NCBI GenBank assembly: GCA_900239685.1
Contig: OENT01000163.1
Location: 1 to 64,000, forward strand
Reading direction: 5' to 3'
Length of the DNA: 64,000 bases
DNA from: Rotaria macrura
Lineage: Eukaryota; Rotifera; Eurotatoria; Philodinida; Philodinidae
The first letter of the stretch is position 1. The number at the start of each line of letters is the position of its first letter. The notes under the pieces were generated by a model, which saw nothing but the letters and a program-made list of their open reading frames with translations, ran no database searches and was not told where the DNA came from. The position numbers and the translations under genes are program-made. Shown here piece after piece: positions 36,393 through 51,000 of the stretch.

Positions 36393-38278
36393 CTATAATA
36401 ATTGTCTCATTCTTAGTGCAACTAAAGCTGCACTAATTCGACCTTCTGGATTTTGATCCCAACATTGTTCCATATTTAAAATAATTTCATCGATAAATTT
36501 ATTATTGGACTTTTTCCATGATGATCTTATCAATGGACGGTTATTTGGTTTATCCAAATTCATAATTTGTACCATATCATTTACTTGAGGATTGGCATTA
36601 TTTAGACCATGCTCAGTCAGTTGTTTTTCGTATGGCATTTCATATTTATCATCCGAATCTTAAATCAGATATAAAAAGAAAATAAAAGCTCATTTATTTT
36701 TGAACTTATAAAAAAAGATTTAATAAAACCTAGATTAGGATATCGCGATAGAGTTTCCCAGAAAACAATACCAAGTGCATAAACATCACATTTAAGTAAA
36801 GCATTTGTTTCGCATCCGATTGTTCCAGCTAAAATTTCCGGTGACATGTAACGAGCTGTGCCAATCTTTTTTTTTTAAATAGAAGAAAATATGCCATCCA
36901 TAAGAAATAATTAAAAAAAAAAGAAATTTAATAAAATAAATACTTGTTGTTGTTCATTGGGACAATTTTGATTTTGGTCAAGTTTAATAGCCATTGCAAA
37001 ATCACAAAGAACTAATCGATTTTCATTTAAATAAAGAATATTTTCGGATTTTAAATCTCTATGTGCTATTGGTGGACGAGAATTTTCAGATGGATGATAT
37101 CGACGGAAATCACTGTGAAGATATTCAAGACCCTCGGATATTTGTTTACATATTTGAATTAATTCATTTTCATCTTTCAATAAACGTGAACGAAGTACAT
37201 CACGTAATGAACCATATTTACTTAATTCAGTTATAATATAATAATTATCATTATGAATTAAATAACCATAGTATCTTAAATGAACAATTTAAATGAACAA
37301 TCAAGGTTTGCATTTTTGAAATAATAAAAAGAAAAACAATAAACTTACTTAAGAATATTTACATGTGTCAAAAATGGTAATGAATAAATTTGTTTTTCAT
37401 GTTCGAATAATATTTTACTATGACCAATGTCATTTCTATTTGATAATAATTTAATAGCAACTGATTCGTCATTTAATTTTCCTTGATGTATTTGAGAAAA
37501 TCTTCCTTCTTTAATACAGTTTCCGATGGTTAACTCATTGAATTTGATTTCTTCACGTGTTTCTGTTTGTGGGATAATAAACGGATGTGAATGTTCATCG
37601 GTGTTTGATTTACCAAATAAACGACACAGTTTTTCTCGACTCTTGATAAATTTTCTTCGATATATGAAAATAATAATGAGTAAGATAAAAATAAAACCAA
37701 GAATGAAGCATAATATTATTAAATTGATTCGTTTACATAAGAAATCTTGACAATGTTCGGGCTTTCTTGTTGCCACTTCTATAGTTGTTCCTGAATTCGT
37801 TTCTGATATATTTCGTCTAGATAAAATTAACAAATGAATATTAATTTTTGTAATAGTAAAATTAAACATAGACTTACATTATGAAGTCTTGATTGCAAAA
37901 ATCTTTGTCACAACAGCAATGTAGAAATTTGTTGTCCTTATTAGTGTAGTTCATAATACATTGAGTTTGATTTCTACATGTTTTACTTGTTTCTTGATCA
38001 TACATACAATCCATTTTGCCAACGATAATTTCATTTTTATTATTTACAATTGTTGTACAATAGATTCCACCGCGGATATTCGATGACAATGCTGGTGACT
38101 GACATTCTTTTACATCATATATACACGTTGAATTATGAAGACAATTTGGAGGCGATGCTGTTTTGCATCGAAGACTCCATGCCGTATTTTCTAAACAGAA
38201 TAAAACAATAGGATATATTTCAAAATCATCAATATTGCGGTTACCGAATAAAATAAGTATAATCAATTGCAAAATCAT
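36393..38278 (-). CDS. TGF-beta family type II receptor (activin receptor type), 533 aa
   Basis: Five minus-strand exons: 37878-38278, 37349-37816, 36944-37274, 36730-36865 and 36393-36658 (1602 nt). Introns are 61-78 nt and phases agree. A signal peptide (MILQLIILILF) precedes a Cys-rich three-finger ectodomain that ends in the receptor hallmark HCCCDKDFCN (~residue 125). The TM helix is at ~164-186. There is no GS box, which makes it type II. The Ser/Thr kinase spans ~225-533 with K256 (SVAIK), a Glu in the alphaC helix, HRDLKSEN at 361-368, DFA at 381-383 where DFG is expected, YMSPE at ~406-410, and the type II-like block EMPYEKQLTEHG. The Gly loop reads EGRFSQ, with the last Gly lost. 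Almost no tail follows the kinase. The start ATG 38278 precedes the hydrophobic core. Closest family resemblance is ACVR2/Punt, but AMHR2- or BMPR2-like ancestry is not excluded. Confidence 0.93.
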
Positions 38279-41200
38279 ATTTAATGCATAAAGCCGACTA
38301 ATGCTAAGATTGTCACGGGCCAATAAACAGAAAACGAAGCATAGCTAACCTTGTTGGACAAAACAACCAACTAACATGTTTCTTTTTTTTTTGTATTTAT
38401 CACTAACCATCCTTCTTTCGATTCGGCCTCCTCCTCTCAATTTACTAAACACATGTTTTCAATAATTTTTTATTCCATTAAAATCTTCAATTTATCTTTT
38501 GTATTTATGTATTAGAATATTTATTCGAATTTTATATCATAATAATAAAGTCAGCGACATCTGTAACAATGACGTTTTCGCTTTCTTTTTTTTCCATGTT
38601 TGTTTTTTTAAAGAAATATTCTTTTTTAACTAGTATGCTCATGAAACCAATGCCTATTCGCGTTTCAACGAGAAAAACGTAGATAACAGAAAAATAACCG
38701 TTAACACCGTAAATATTATTTTTAACGATGTTTTCGGAATGACCTCACACACATACACTTGCTGGAATATTCACACATTCGAACAATAATGAAAATAATA
38801 AATTTGAATTGAGAAGATATTCCAAAAAGTTTGAATGCATTTATAGTGGACCAATTGATTTGTCAAAATTTTCAGAAATAAAATTGTTTTTAATCATAAA
38901 ATGACATCGTGTCGATCAGTAGCATATTAATACGAATTATTGACATACCACATGACATCATAATTGTAGCTGCTAATCTATAGAATATCTTGACAACTGT
39001 CCTTTCCCCTTTTCGATATAACTAATAATAGACTACTGTATAGGTAGGGTACATGGTCGTAGAAAACCGTTTTCTTTCTATCAATGAATCGTTACTTGAA
39101 TGAAAATGGCAACTTCAGCTAAAACCCATCGTCCTTTACAATATTGATAAGCAGTTATTTTTCATGGTTACAATGAATCAGCATAAATAGCAATATGGAC
39201 AGCATCTTAGGCGATCATGTATAATGTATGTTTTATTGTACTAAGAAAAATTATTTCGTTGAGTATTAGCACACTGGTCTCTCTATTATTTGTAGTCTAA
39301 TCACATACGTCCTTTCTATTCATCATATATTCATCAAGAAAATAAAATTCCCAATACCCACGAGCTTTATATCGGCAAGATTTTTAATTTCTACGAGATA
39401 GAATCGAAACTAAAATCCAATTTCTTTTTATAATCTATTAATTTATCAGCATATTCTACGAATTTAGTCATCAAGTTGATAACTGCTTCTGGAAAAGATA
39501 GAACAACGTAGACGCAATAGAAGATCATACGTTCTATTATTAAATTTATAGTTAAATTAATATGAATTATGCTACAAATACATTTTATCTTTGTAGTGAT
39601 TATTGCTAATGTCGGATCGACCTCGTTAAAAACTATAAATTAATATTCAAAGTAACTTAAAAATTATAAGTAGAATTACTTTATCAATGAGTAATTGAAT
39701 CTCTAGAGAACGATTCTATTAAGGAAATTGTTTATGTTGAAGTAGCTTCGAGGCATATTTGAACACACAACATTCCAACACTGAACTATCAGATCGTGAA
39801 ACCCGAGGTTAAAGGTGCTCGTAAACGTTAGGAATCCGTTTAAAAAATATTTATCGTATCTACCTAGAAATGAAAGTTCACTGTTAAGATTGTATATTTT
39901 CAATCAAAAACACGATTGTTCTTCTTTAATTTAACTTTTTCCTTTTTTTGAAAAAAGCGTCATTGATCCTAGAAATTTGATTACGTTCTTCGTTAGATAA
40001 TATTGCTGCTTTTGATAAACATGACTCTCATTCGTTGAACTTAAATTCCATGACAACGACTAGTAACTTTAACGATTTTAGGTCAAGTTTGCACAGAACT
40101 ATTTCTTTTAAATCATGATGCGCTAAGTTGAATATTTGAAAGATTATTCAGATACAAGTCTTCGAATCATAAATCAATTCAATGAAGCAAATACGTCTAA
40201 TATCGTAACATTGAAACGAAAGAACAAGTGGTCTGCTCAACAGTAACATTTCATTGTCACTGGTCTATTATCATATTTCTATGTTGTAATTTGTTATGTC
40301 ATGTAAATGTTAGCCTAGTCGAGGGTCATATGTTGATCGATATTAATTTAATTAGTTCTCGTACTAGATTTGTTCGCAAATTGAACTTATTTTTAACAAA
40401 TAGCAATTATTATTATTATTATGTGGGAACACAAGTCGGATTCTCCCTACCGAATGATTGTTCATCAAGGTAAACCATGTCGATTTAATCAGATCGTTCA
40501 TATGTCTGATTATGTCATTGAAATAAAATTGGATCATTATTAATCAATCATTGTGCATTATTTAGACAATAGTTTTTTGCAATGATAAAAGGCTTTTTAT
40601 ACCGAGACTCACAGTACACCTACAATTAGTTTAGACGTTTGATCATTGACGTATTATGCATCCTTTTACAAAATTCAAATAGAGCATAAGATTCTGAATG
40701 CTAAGAAAAGGTACATTTATAAACGTAAATAGTAAAGAAAAAGTTTCTAGCATGATCTATATGAGATAATGATGCTAAAAAAGATCGAGTTATTTTGATC
40801 ACTGCAAAAAAACCAAGGGAGAAAAACAACCAGAAACAGTACTTCATCATAACTCATGGACAAATCATGACTATTCTCCGGTGCTTTTTAAGTATATCTA
40901 CAGTCTAATATGAATGTGCATCATAAATATGTCAACTTCAGTTCAGTAAAATCAAATACATCTGACACTAATTCTATAACAGGTCTTCGTAACGTTAGAT
41001 TCGACTAAAACTAAACAGGTGCTTAATTGTCCGATATATATATATTTACGGCATAGAACATAGCCAAAAAATGAAATTGTACATCTTTGGCATAACTTTG
41101 ATGTATGAAATAGACATCCTTGATTCTTCTAGAAAATAATCGTACATATGACAACACACGGTTGAAGGGAAACCCGATATATCACAAAAATCAGCTAGAC

Positions 41201-42311
41201 CATTAGAGCAAATGTCAAAACCACCGTTACTGTCAACTAGTAGTTGACAAGAACGTTAGCACGTTTTTTTGATATCTAAAGGAAGTTGCAAAAGGCTAAC
41301 TTTTTTCTCTGTATAAACGTCAACAGTAGTTTAAGATCATATTTCATCATAACATTAGAATAGTAGAATAGAAATCTCCCATCATTTTTATAAAGATTCA
41401 GAATTACTTATAGAATCTCGTTTGACATTTACAGAATGACAACAGTCATTTATTATAGTCTACCATCCAATCCAGTCCAATAGCTGCACATTGGTACTGA
41501 TAAAAAAATTGTAACGATTGCAGTAGTGATATGTGACCTATTTTACTAATGACTTTATTTGAATTTTTTCTTATCGAATCATTCACTCAGATCACTTTTA
41601 ATAAAATATTTTAATGAAGAAAGATTCAAAAAGAAATTTTGAACGTTGAACATCACACAAGAATCCTACAGAATGCTTATGCTTAATTAGTTTGAATTGA
41701 ACTCAAACATAAAAGCATTGATGAAAATAGAAAACGCTTTTATATATAACCTCATTAATGGCACTGGATTAGATTATTCTACCGCCGAAAAGAAAACTAG
41801 AATTCCACATTTAACCCTCGGATGTTTTTCGTTCACCGTTACCAAAGTTTGTGTTCTTTTCTGAGCGATCTTCTTGGTAATTGCTAGTCTACTAATGATA
41901 CATAGAAGCCATATTATTTTATGCGTACAGCTTTCATTGGAAAAAAAATTAAAGGGTAAGTTCAATTAACCTCCTACCAATCGTCGTGTTATAAACATGA
42001 TTTCTAATTTTTGTCGGATCTATCATCTGTCATTTCTAGAGTTTATTTTCCAGATGATTCACTAATTATTCATTCTCAATGGTGATTCGAATATTTTTTT
42101 CATAGATGTCTCAAATATTTCGTTATATTTTGATGGAAACACTGCCAAGTGAAAACACACGATACTAGTACGGTCATTTACGATGATTTGAAATGATCCG
42201 TAGCGATTCTCCTGAACTCCTGCCATTGCTTCTATCATAACCACCATTCTTGGGTTTTCCTTCCTTGAAAATATACTGATGAGGGAACCTATTCAGGTGC
42301 CCTCTTCCGAT
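38279..42311. other. Intergenic region (~4 kb)
   Basis: Contains the promoter of the receptor gene. Otherwise AT-rich with only short, low-quality frames (for example 40228-40473 + and 41774-41965 -). I see no gene. Confidence 0.4.
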
Positions 42312-42827
42312 TTGAATGATTTTTCTCTATAGATACTAAATAGTATTCTGATAAAAATTCTCAACGGATTTCGGTTCCTATTGATATTTGACAAAGTTAT
42401 CGAGGTTTTAATGTCTATTTTCTCGTGGGCAGATTTTCAGAATATTCGTAGTTTTTAAATTGTGCTTTCAATCTTCGCGAAAATAGAAATCTCAACTAGA
42501 CTGGCTTCTTTGAAAGAAATCAGAAGTTTTCAAGAACTACATGTTGCACGGACCAATCGTGAAAAGAGCTTGTATCTTGAAAGTTTCACATCTCGAAGAC
42601 TTCGTTGAAAACTTCTGATTTCTTTTGCAGAAGCTAGTCTATTTGAGATTTCTATTTTCGTGAAGATTGAAAGCACAATTTAAAACCTACGAGTATTCCA
42701 AAAATCTGTCCACGAGAAAATAGACATTAAAAATGCGATAACTTAGTTAAATATCAATAGGGACTGTGATCCTTTGAGAGTTTTTATCAAAATACTATTT
42801 AGTATCTATAGACAAAAAAATCATTGA
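42312..42827. mobile_element. Fold-back / MITE-like element with ~230-bp arms
   Basis: The left arm 42312-42542 and right arm 42600-42827 are reverse complements at roughly 85-90% by eye, around a ~57-bp loop. Shared blocks include CTATAGATACTAAATAGTAT (42328 region; its complement ~42792-42811), AATGTCTATTTTCTCGTGG and TTGTGCTTTCAATCTTC. No coding capacity and no clear target duplication. Transcripts from either strand would form a long hairpin. Confidence 0.8.
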
Positions 42828-45092
42828 GTATGTATGTACGGATATTCATTTTCACATAACTGACTTAGACACTTACGCCAAGAGTAAATCAACACACACA
42901 CTAATCAAGAATGAATAAATTGAAAACGATCATTTTTTTCTTACTCAAAAGAATCAATTTAAGATCCATATTTAGCAAACAACTCGTTATGAAATTTAAA
43001 ATTTGTTTGCATTAAACACTTGATCCATGTCCGATGAATAACTATATTGAAAAAATTCACTAATAGATTCACTCATCTAATGGATACATCGAAAGACAGT
43101 GTTAGATCACGACGTACTAAATTCGAATATGTATCCTTGCATCAATCACCAGTCAGTAAAATTATGTAGATATGATCTAGAGAATCACTAATGTTTCATC
43201 GTGTACAATAACTTTTTATTCGATAGTAAGCAATATTTATTTGTCTTGTTATAGTTATCGATTCAAACTAATCTTAAATTGGCTTAGTTTTGATCAGTTC
43301 CATCCGAGATTGACCTACGAAGAATGGATTGATTTCAACACTAATGTTTGCAACAATTGACATAAAAATTCTAACTAAATAATTCGTAATGCACAAAAAA
43401 ATCTATGTTTAAGTCTAAGGTCACAGTAAACTTCCTATGAGTTGTGCGGAAGCACACCTGCTAGTTGAAAATTGACCTAATCACCTCGAACATACTTATA
43501 TTAATCAAATGGCTGAAGTTTTGCAACCAGATACACCTAAGAATTCGGATTTCCTAATATTTTGAAACTTCAGAAGTAGATTAAAAGGTTTTTCGTATCC
43601 AATTCTCCTTCTGTGAAGATTTTCTATCATAATTTTTCCTTCTCTTTCTTCGGTTTTTTGACATTAAAAAATAGACTTTGAAATATTCATAAAAAATTTC
43701 AGCTACAATCTATCCTGGAGTAAATATCGAATCACAGAATCCGGGAATATTTGAAAACATAGATTAAGACATTATCATTCGTGATTCCAGGTATCTTTTT
43801 GTTTCGCTTTTTGAAGCTGAAATAAATGACTATCGTTCTGGCTCCTGTGAGAATTATGGAAATCGAAACGTTTTACCAGTTAACAGTAAACTAAATAATA
43901 AACACTGCAAAAGTCTTTGGAAAAAAATGCAAACCCTGTCCTATCACATTTTCGACTTCTATATCAATCAAATTAATTTTTTATGAGGAAAAGCAGTGTT
44001 TAAACTACAAATATTACCAGCAGATATATTTTCCCAAACTGAAATTGAAAAGAAGGAATAACCTACCAAACGAAATTCTCACAACTTTATTATAAAGCAG
44101 CATCATTCTCTATTTCCTCTATGTTTTCATGTTAATCGTACACCACAAATGAGAACACATGTTGAATTCTTATTATTGTAGCAGAAATAGTATTCTTTTT
44201 TCTAATGAAGTATTCGAAGTTGAACTTATTTTCGATTCGTATATTGTAATACGTAGTAACTTTTTCTGGAAGAAACTAAGTTATTTGATCATTCTCACTT
44301 CTTGATGTATTTTTATAACGATTAGTTTCGGGTAAACTGATAATTCTTGTACATGGCTAAATTTTACTAGAATTAAGTGTTTTGAATAAAGAGCCTAGAA
44401 GTAATAAAATAAAAATTTCGAACCTCATTTGGATGAAATTTTCTTCTATTTACTTTGATTTGGCGTATTTTTTATCAAATGAGAAATATACTCTCTTCAA
44501 GTTGCAAAAGCAATACAAGAACTTTCGTTACAAGCTATTTTTGTTTTGAGCTTTTCCTCTCTGTATCAGATTCGTTCTGAAAAAATACATCTGTTACAAA
44601 TTTGCTATTCAGAAGACATGGTCCTTTCTAATGGAAAAGAAACTTGGTTCGTTCAGATATTGTCAATATGGTATAATAGAATTGGACGTGTTTCCAAAAA
44701 ATCTGCCTCCGTTTATCAGATCTTGGCATTCTATTGACACGAGTTAGATATTAAACAGGATTATTATTTGCTCTCTTGCATTATTTAATGATAGGCTCTC
44801 TCGACTTGTTGATTAATTATTGAGTGTTTCGATTGATTCGACGTGAGTTTTCCTTTTTCTTTGTTCTATGAAAAGCATGATATCGCAGGATCTCTCGTAG
44901 GAAATTCTATTTCAATCGATTTTATAATAAATACAAAAATATTTTTCACATCAATGAAACAATTTAAATGAATACATTCAAGTGAATCTAATTCGAATGA
45001 TTTATTTCTAAATGAAAGATTTAAGTTAAATCATACATACTATCTTCAATATGTGAATAAACTTTACAAAGAAAGTCAAACAAAACAAAAAA
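42828..45092. other. Intergenic region 3' of the RBL gene
   Basis: AT-rich with no gene recognised. TTTATT at 45001-45006 gives an AATAAA on the minus strand ~90 bases after the RBL stop. Confidence 0.4.
45001..45006 (-). promoter_or_regulatory. Polyadenylation signal AATAAA for the RBL gene
   Basis: Minus-strand AATAAA about 87 bases downstream of the TAA stop at 45093. Confidence 0.5.
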
Positions 45093-48000
45093 TTAATATT
45101 CTTCAAGTTTTTGCCGATCTTTTTCAATTTGTAGAACTTTTTTTGTTAAACTTGTTAAACAATTCGAATTTGAATCATCGGAAAATGTTCGTTTAAGTGA
45201 ATTATTAGTTGATTGACCAAACAACAAACTTTTTTCATTTCTATTAATAAGAATATTTTCTTGAATATCATTTGAATTATTTATTTTTGATATTGTTGAA
45301 ATAGTTGTTAGAAATTTTCCATCTTCCGTTCGAGTTCGAGTTGTTCGTACTGTATTATTTGCACCTGATTAAAAACAAATATATATATATATATATATAT
45401 GCATTTATCATTTTTGTTTTAAAATGAATAGCATTTATTTTTAGATTCTATGATTTTGTAAGTTCACCAATGAAATAGAAAATTTCCATTAACATTTATT
45501 GATCAATCTCAGTTTCTAGATTCATGAATATCTATTAATGTGTGAAATAATGTTATAGTATGAGTCTTATTCAATTTATTGTTCGATAGTAATGGGAAAA
45601 TTGTCTCTATTGATTGATTATCAAAATACAGTGGTAACCTTTGATCGCCCTGTTCAGTCAAACCGTTAGACATAAAAAGCTATGGCATTATCATACGATA
45701 TTCACGATGTATTATTATTTATGATGTTTGTTGTTCTAACTCCAATTATCATTCTCTATTAATATTTCGCAATGTCGATTAGAAAATGTTCAAACAACAG
45801 CAACCTAACTATTTTTATTCAGCATCTTTGACTGATTTACTCTGAAAACGGAGAAAAGAAAATTTCGAATGAAAAAAATGCCGATCATGTAGTATGTCGT
45901 CGAAACTTCTGAGAAGTCGTTATTGACCAATATTGATTTTCTTTCCTATCATATTTATCGTGTTTGTTTCCTCTCGCATTTTCTGTTATAACTTCGTTTG
46001 TTAGCTATTACTTTTCCTTCAGTTAGTCGCTGCCTAACTGAACATTCTAGACTATCGAACAGATACAGAATACAAAGAAAAATCGAGGTATTGTCTTATG
46101 ACTGTACATAGAGCATATTGATATTCCTATGACACGCTACAGCAACAAAGGCGTCGACGTTGAGCAATTGTTGGATAACTCACTATTGCTCATCGGAGAA
46201 AAACGTAAGCTTTATATTAATCACGCACATCTGGACCTATCTAGTCATCATTTTTTTGTGGAAGTCAGATATGTTTTCGAAGAACACAGTGAGTGAAAGT
46301 ATGGGAGAGAGAGATGTTTAGTGTTCCCCTCCCCCTCTATCCACAGGTTACAAATATACTCAATCGTTACCGACCTTAACAACCAGCATTAATATAATAG
46401 AGATATATATATCACAGCTTTATTCGCCATTTAATTCAATGCATAAAACAAGAAAAATGTTAAACTAAGAATAATGAAAAATAACGAGCGAATAGCAACA
46501 ATGAAAACGGAAAATACGGTGTCCATCAGAAAACAACGATGATAACAATTTTGATATTACATTTTCTGTATTTTATGCTAGTATTATGGAACTAAAGATA
46601 TGTGAGTGCCGCATTATACTCCAAAGAGGCTGCACTAACAAGCTTTTTTTTTATAGTTATTCGCTTTTATCAATCAAAGTTTTTTCCTGTTTTTTTTTAA
46701 TCAAGTAAAGTAAATATTTAATATTTTTCATCTAACATCGTTTTTCACTAAATTCGACATTTTTTTTTCATTCAATCTTTTTTCTTTCGGCGTTTTAAAT
46801 ATATACCTGTCGACTATGTGCATATCAATAGATCTCAAACGATCTTATTTTGTTTGTAGAAATATTTTTGCAGGTCGTCTGCAGTGACGTTTAGAGTATA
46901 TTCGCATGAATGAATTAGTTCCAAAATTTGTTCCCGTCTATGCTAGATTTAGATGTTTGCTACTCAATAGCTAGTATTATTATTTGTAATTTGAATCAAA
47001 AGTAAATAAGGAAATAAGAGGTGGGTCAAGTCTTATCTACTTTAAAATTCTCTTATCTACCAAAGTACCGAGCATTCTAACATGAGAACTCTGTAACGGT
47101 ATGCACCATTTTTATCCAGCGAAAACGAAAATATCCATGAATAAAATGTATGGATAAACAACTAAAGATACATGTTCGATTATATACTTTAACAAGATGA
47201 ATGTACGAACCTGCTTGAATTGATGAGGATAGGACATTGGCCGGTGGATTTCTTTGAATATGTGTTGTTAAAGAATTAGTTTGTGGATTCGAAGAAGAAT
47301 ATAAATTTGATTGAATTTTATTTGATGAATAATTAATAAATACACTTTGTGCAAGATTAATTGAAATGTGTCCTGCCTTGATATTTTCGAGTGTTTTACT
47401 TCGATTCGGAATATCGTATAACTGATTCGTTTTGAAATGTTCTTGAAGATTTTTTTCCAGATTCGGAATATTTAAAAAGATTTCTTTATAAAAACTGGCT
47501 ATATCACCAATAAGATTGCCATCGATTAAATGAGTTGTTCCAGCAGGTTTCGACGGAGTTAAGCATGGACTGACATCTTCGAAAAAAAAGAAGAATTTTA
47601 TCTTTCAATCTTTGGTATTCAATGAGAATGCTTACTAGAAGTTTCTTCATTATTGATAAAGTCACTTTTACTGATTGAGCGAATGAAAACACTTCGAAGT
47701 GTTCTTAATTTTGAGTTTGGTAACGAATTATATACTTGCATTAAACGATTCCATGTTAATTTTTGTTGATTTTCAAATAAATTTGAATTAGCTGCATAGT
47801 AAATAGATGATAGAAGAATTTGATCCAAATCTCGTGAACGAAATAATTCTTGAGTATAATTTTCAAATAAATACAAAAATAGATTCCAAACGATTTTTTC
47901 AAATTGATTCGATTGACATCCATACAAACGGTAACATATTAGATCAAGACGAGATAAAACTAATTCATACAATTTACGATAAAACATTGTATATGGTGAT

Positions 48001-51000
48001 AATTTTACATTGACTTTTTCACTATTTTCAACCATTGAATCAGATTTACTTCGATTTATAGATAAATTACTCTAAACAACATATGTAATTTAGAATAAGA
48101 AAAAATGTCAATGTTTAAAATTTTTCAATTACATCAAAATTTAAGAAGATTTTTATTTGTTGTTTCTTTTTTAAGAAATCAAATGAAATAAAGAACGTCA
48201 TTGAATACATATGTTGTTTTTCTTTCTCCGTTTCAACTTCACGCTTAGAATACTTAATAAAAATTTCTAGTCTACATGTCGAAGAAATTTAATATGATCT
48301 TCATCTCGTTTCTGAAGAAAACCGAGAATATCCAGAATACAAATTAGATTTGACGCCTGCGAAAATTACCATTGACAGAGACTCGAATTGAATTGAATAC
48401 ATTAGTTTTATTATCTTTCTATTATTACATTTGATCCGTTAGCTCTCGTGAATATCTTTTAATAGTTTATGTGCTAATTATTTCTTCCGGCAAACATGCA
48501 TCTTTATATTTATAGATGTTGTCAATCGTTGATAGGAAAATATCAACGAGATATTTCTTTACGTGCATCGATTTTAGCAGTCACTGCAAGTACAATGGAC
48601 TTAACTGAAACTAATCAACATGCAAACTATATGTGCAAAAACATAGTAAAATTTTGAAATTTTTTATATCAACTAGTCTATAGCATATAAATACGTGCTA
48701 TATAGGATTCACTAGATGGTTTTCTACTCGTAACATCTTATGTAATCCGTTTGATAATGATGCGACGATCAAACTATTTGTAATGTTCAACGTCATAATT
48801 TCGGATAAGCTTAGAAATCCTTTCTCCTTAACTACAAAACATGTTCTTTTCATGTATTCATTTACATCCCTTTAAAAGTTCTTCATCCTTACTAGATAAA
48901 CTTAGAAGAAACAAAATTCTGTTAGTGAATTCATAACATTCTTCCCGACAATCATCTATTTGCAACTGTAATTGATTTCTTGATCGATTGAAATCGTATG
49001 CTTTGCTCGAAGAGATACATAGTATCTGATTCAAATTTACGATTTGAATTGATCTTCATCATGAGGGTGGCTTTATCTGTATATGTCACATAATTGTTTC
49101 TTATCATCTTCAGACTGTTGTACAACTTTTGTCAGCGAATGCAAAATCAGAAAAATATCGTATATCCATCAATAATCATTGATTTTTGAAGACATTTTTC
49201 TTTTTTACAGTAACCTACGGAACAAACGATTATCAACGATGTAAACTCGTTGACCGATGCTATCATCATTGATTGTAAGAGTAAAAGAAGAAAGATAAAA
49301 TGTCGCAAAAAAGCACACTATCGTCAAAGAAAATTGCTTTTTGTTTACAAATGAAACCGATGATTGATAGTGATTCTGATGTATATGCTATAGATTCATT
49401 AAACAAGATGAAATGGTTTTCAAAACATATTAGTTGTAAGATCTCGCTTGAATGCAATTGATTAAAGATTCCGTCTTTTATTTTCCTCGCTCTATTATTG
49501 ATTTTCATTATTGATGCGCTGTATATCCATGTAAGATAAACGGTTTTGATGGATAATCGCCAAGTATGACTAATCGATTTTGCATGCTTATTCTTTGACA
49601 TGTATTCAATCAAAGATTTACTATTAACCAAAACGATGAAACAGTTGATTGTATTTCTACGATCAAGTTTTGAAACGTTCTATCTACGTATGGCAGAAAT
49701 CAATTGAACACATACTACTTACTAGGCTCCATGTTAATTAGTACGACTATTGTTATCTCATCACAAATTGTATGAATCAAAATTATGAATTACTATAGCG
49801 TTTTCTTTAGTCACAGTCCATTATAACTGCATGTAGAAATAATCACAGTCTTCGATCTATTGAAGAACGAATTCAAATTCAAATATATATATAATCTGTA
49901 GTAAAGACTTGTGCAAGATTCTTTTGGACTTCATTAACCAATTTTGTTCTCCCACCAAAAGAGAAATAGAATTGAATAATCTTTCTTTTCTTTTTGCTAA
50001 AATCAATTTGCCAAATAAAACAAGATATTGCCTAATGCACCTGTTCTATTTGACTAGCTCACATTCTTTCTATCGATTGAATCTGTACGAAATCATGTAA
50101 AACAAAACATTTTGTGTGTATGTCATATAATCTTACTATTAACGCAAAGGAATTTTTCTATATCTCGTACTATTACTGAAAATATTTCATATGAAATGAT
50201 TCAACATCGAAATCTTGACAGAATCGTTTTACGATAGAATATAATCTACATTGAGCAATGTAGTATGTTTTACAATAATGCTCAGATTAACCGATGGAAA
50301 CGTTTTATGGATCATCTCTTTACGTTGTTTTTAACTGACCCGATCGATGTTTTAAACTATGATAATAAAAATCAATCGAATACTTTCGACTTACAATAGC
50401 TTGATCTGTTGTTGATGATTGAAATAATTTTCTTGACACATTCGTTTTATTTGGTGATTGAATAAACATAGGAGTTACATTCGTTGTTGGTGACAAACAA
50501 GAATTGGATTTTGATTGAATCGATGATATTTGCTTGTAAGATAAAATACCTTTCAATTGAATATCATTCCACAAAGCTGATTTATTTGAAAAGGCCATAG
50601 ATGATATAATTGTTTCTTCAATTGATGATAAATATTTAATAAATTGTCTCGATTTACTTATCTGTTTACAAGTTTTTAAAAAGATCTGAATTATTTTCAA
50701 GAACGAATAGCCATCCAATGAGTATATAGTTAATATCCAATTAAAATCATGATATTTATCTGAATGAGCAAATAGTACTAATAGTATGCATAAACCAAGA
50801 AGTGATTTTACGAATTCATTATTTAATATTAATTTACTAGAAATATAAAAGAAAAAGCAGAACTATTCTACTGACAACGAGTAACAAAACAAGATTTACA
50901 TACTGAAATGATTGTTCAATTTGTTGTGTATTCAATTGAACTGAAATTAATCGTTTTTTTTCAATAATTAGAATGTTTTCAAGTGAATAATAAAATAATT

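Noticed and set aside
37526..37750. Plus-strand frame opposite receptor exon 2
   Set aside because: Antisense shadow of the kinase gene with no independent support.
49266..49631. 121-codon minus-strand frame inside an RBL intron
   Set aside because: No recognisable domain, lies wholly within a well-phased intron, and has no matching splice sites. It could be an old relic but cannot be supported.
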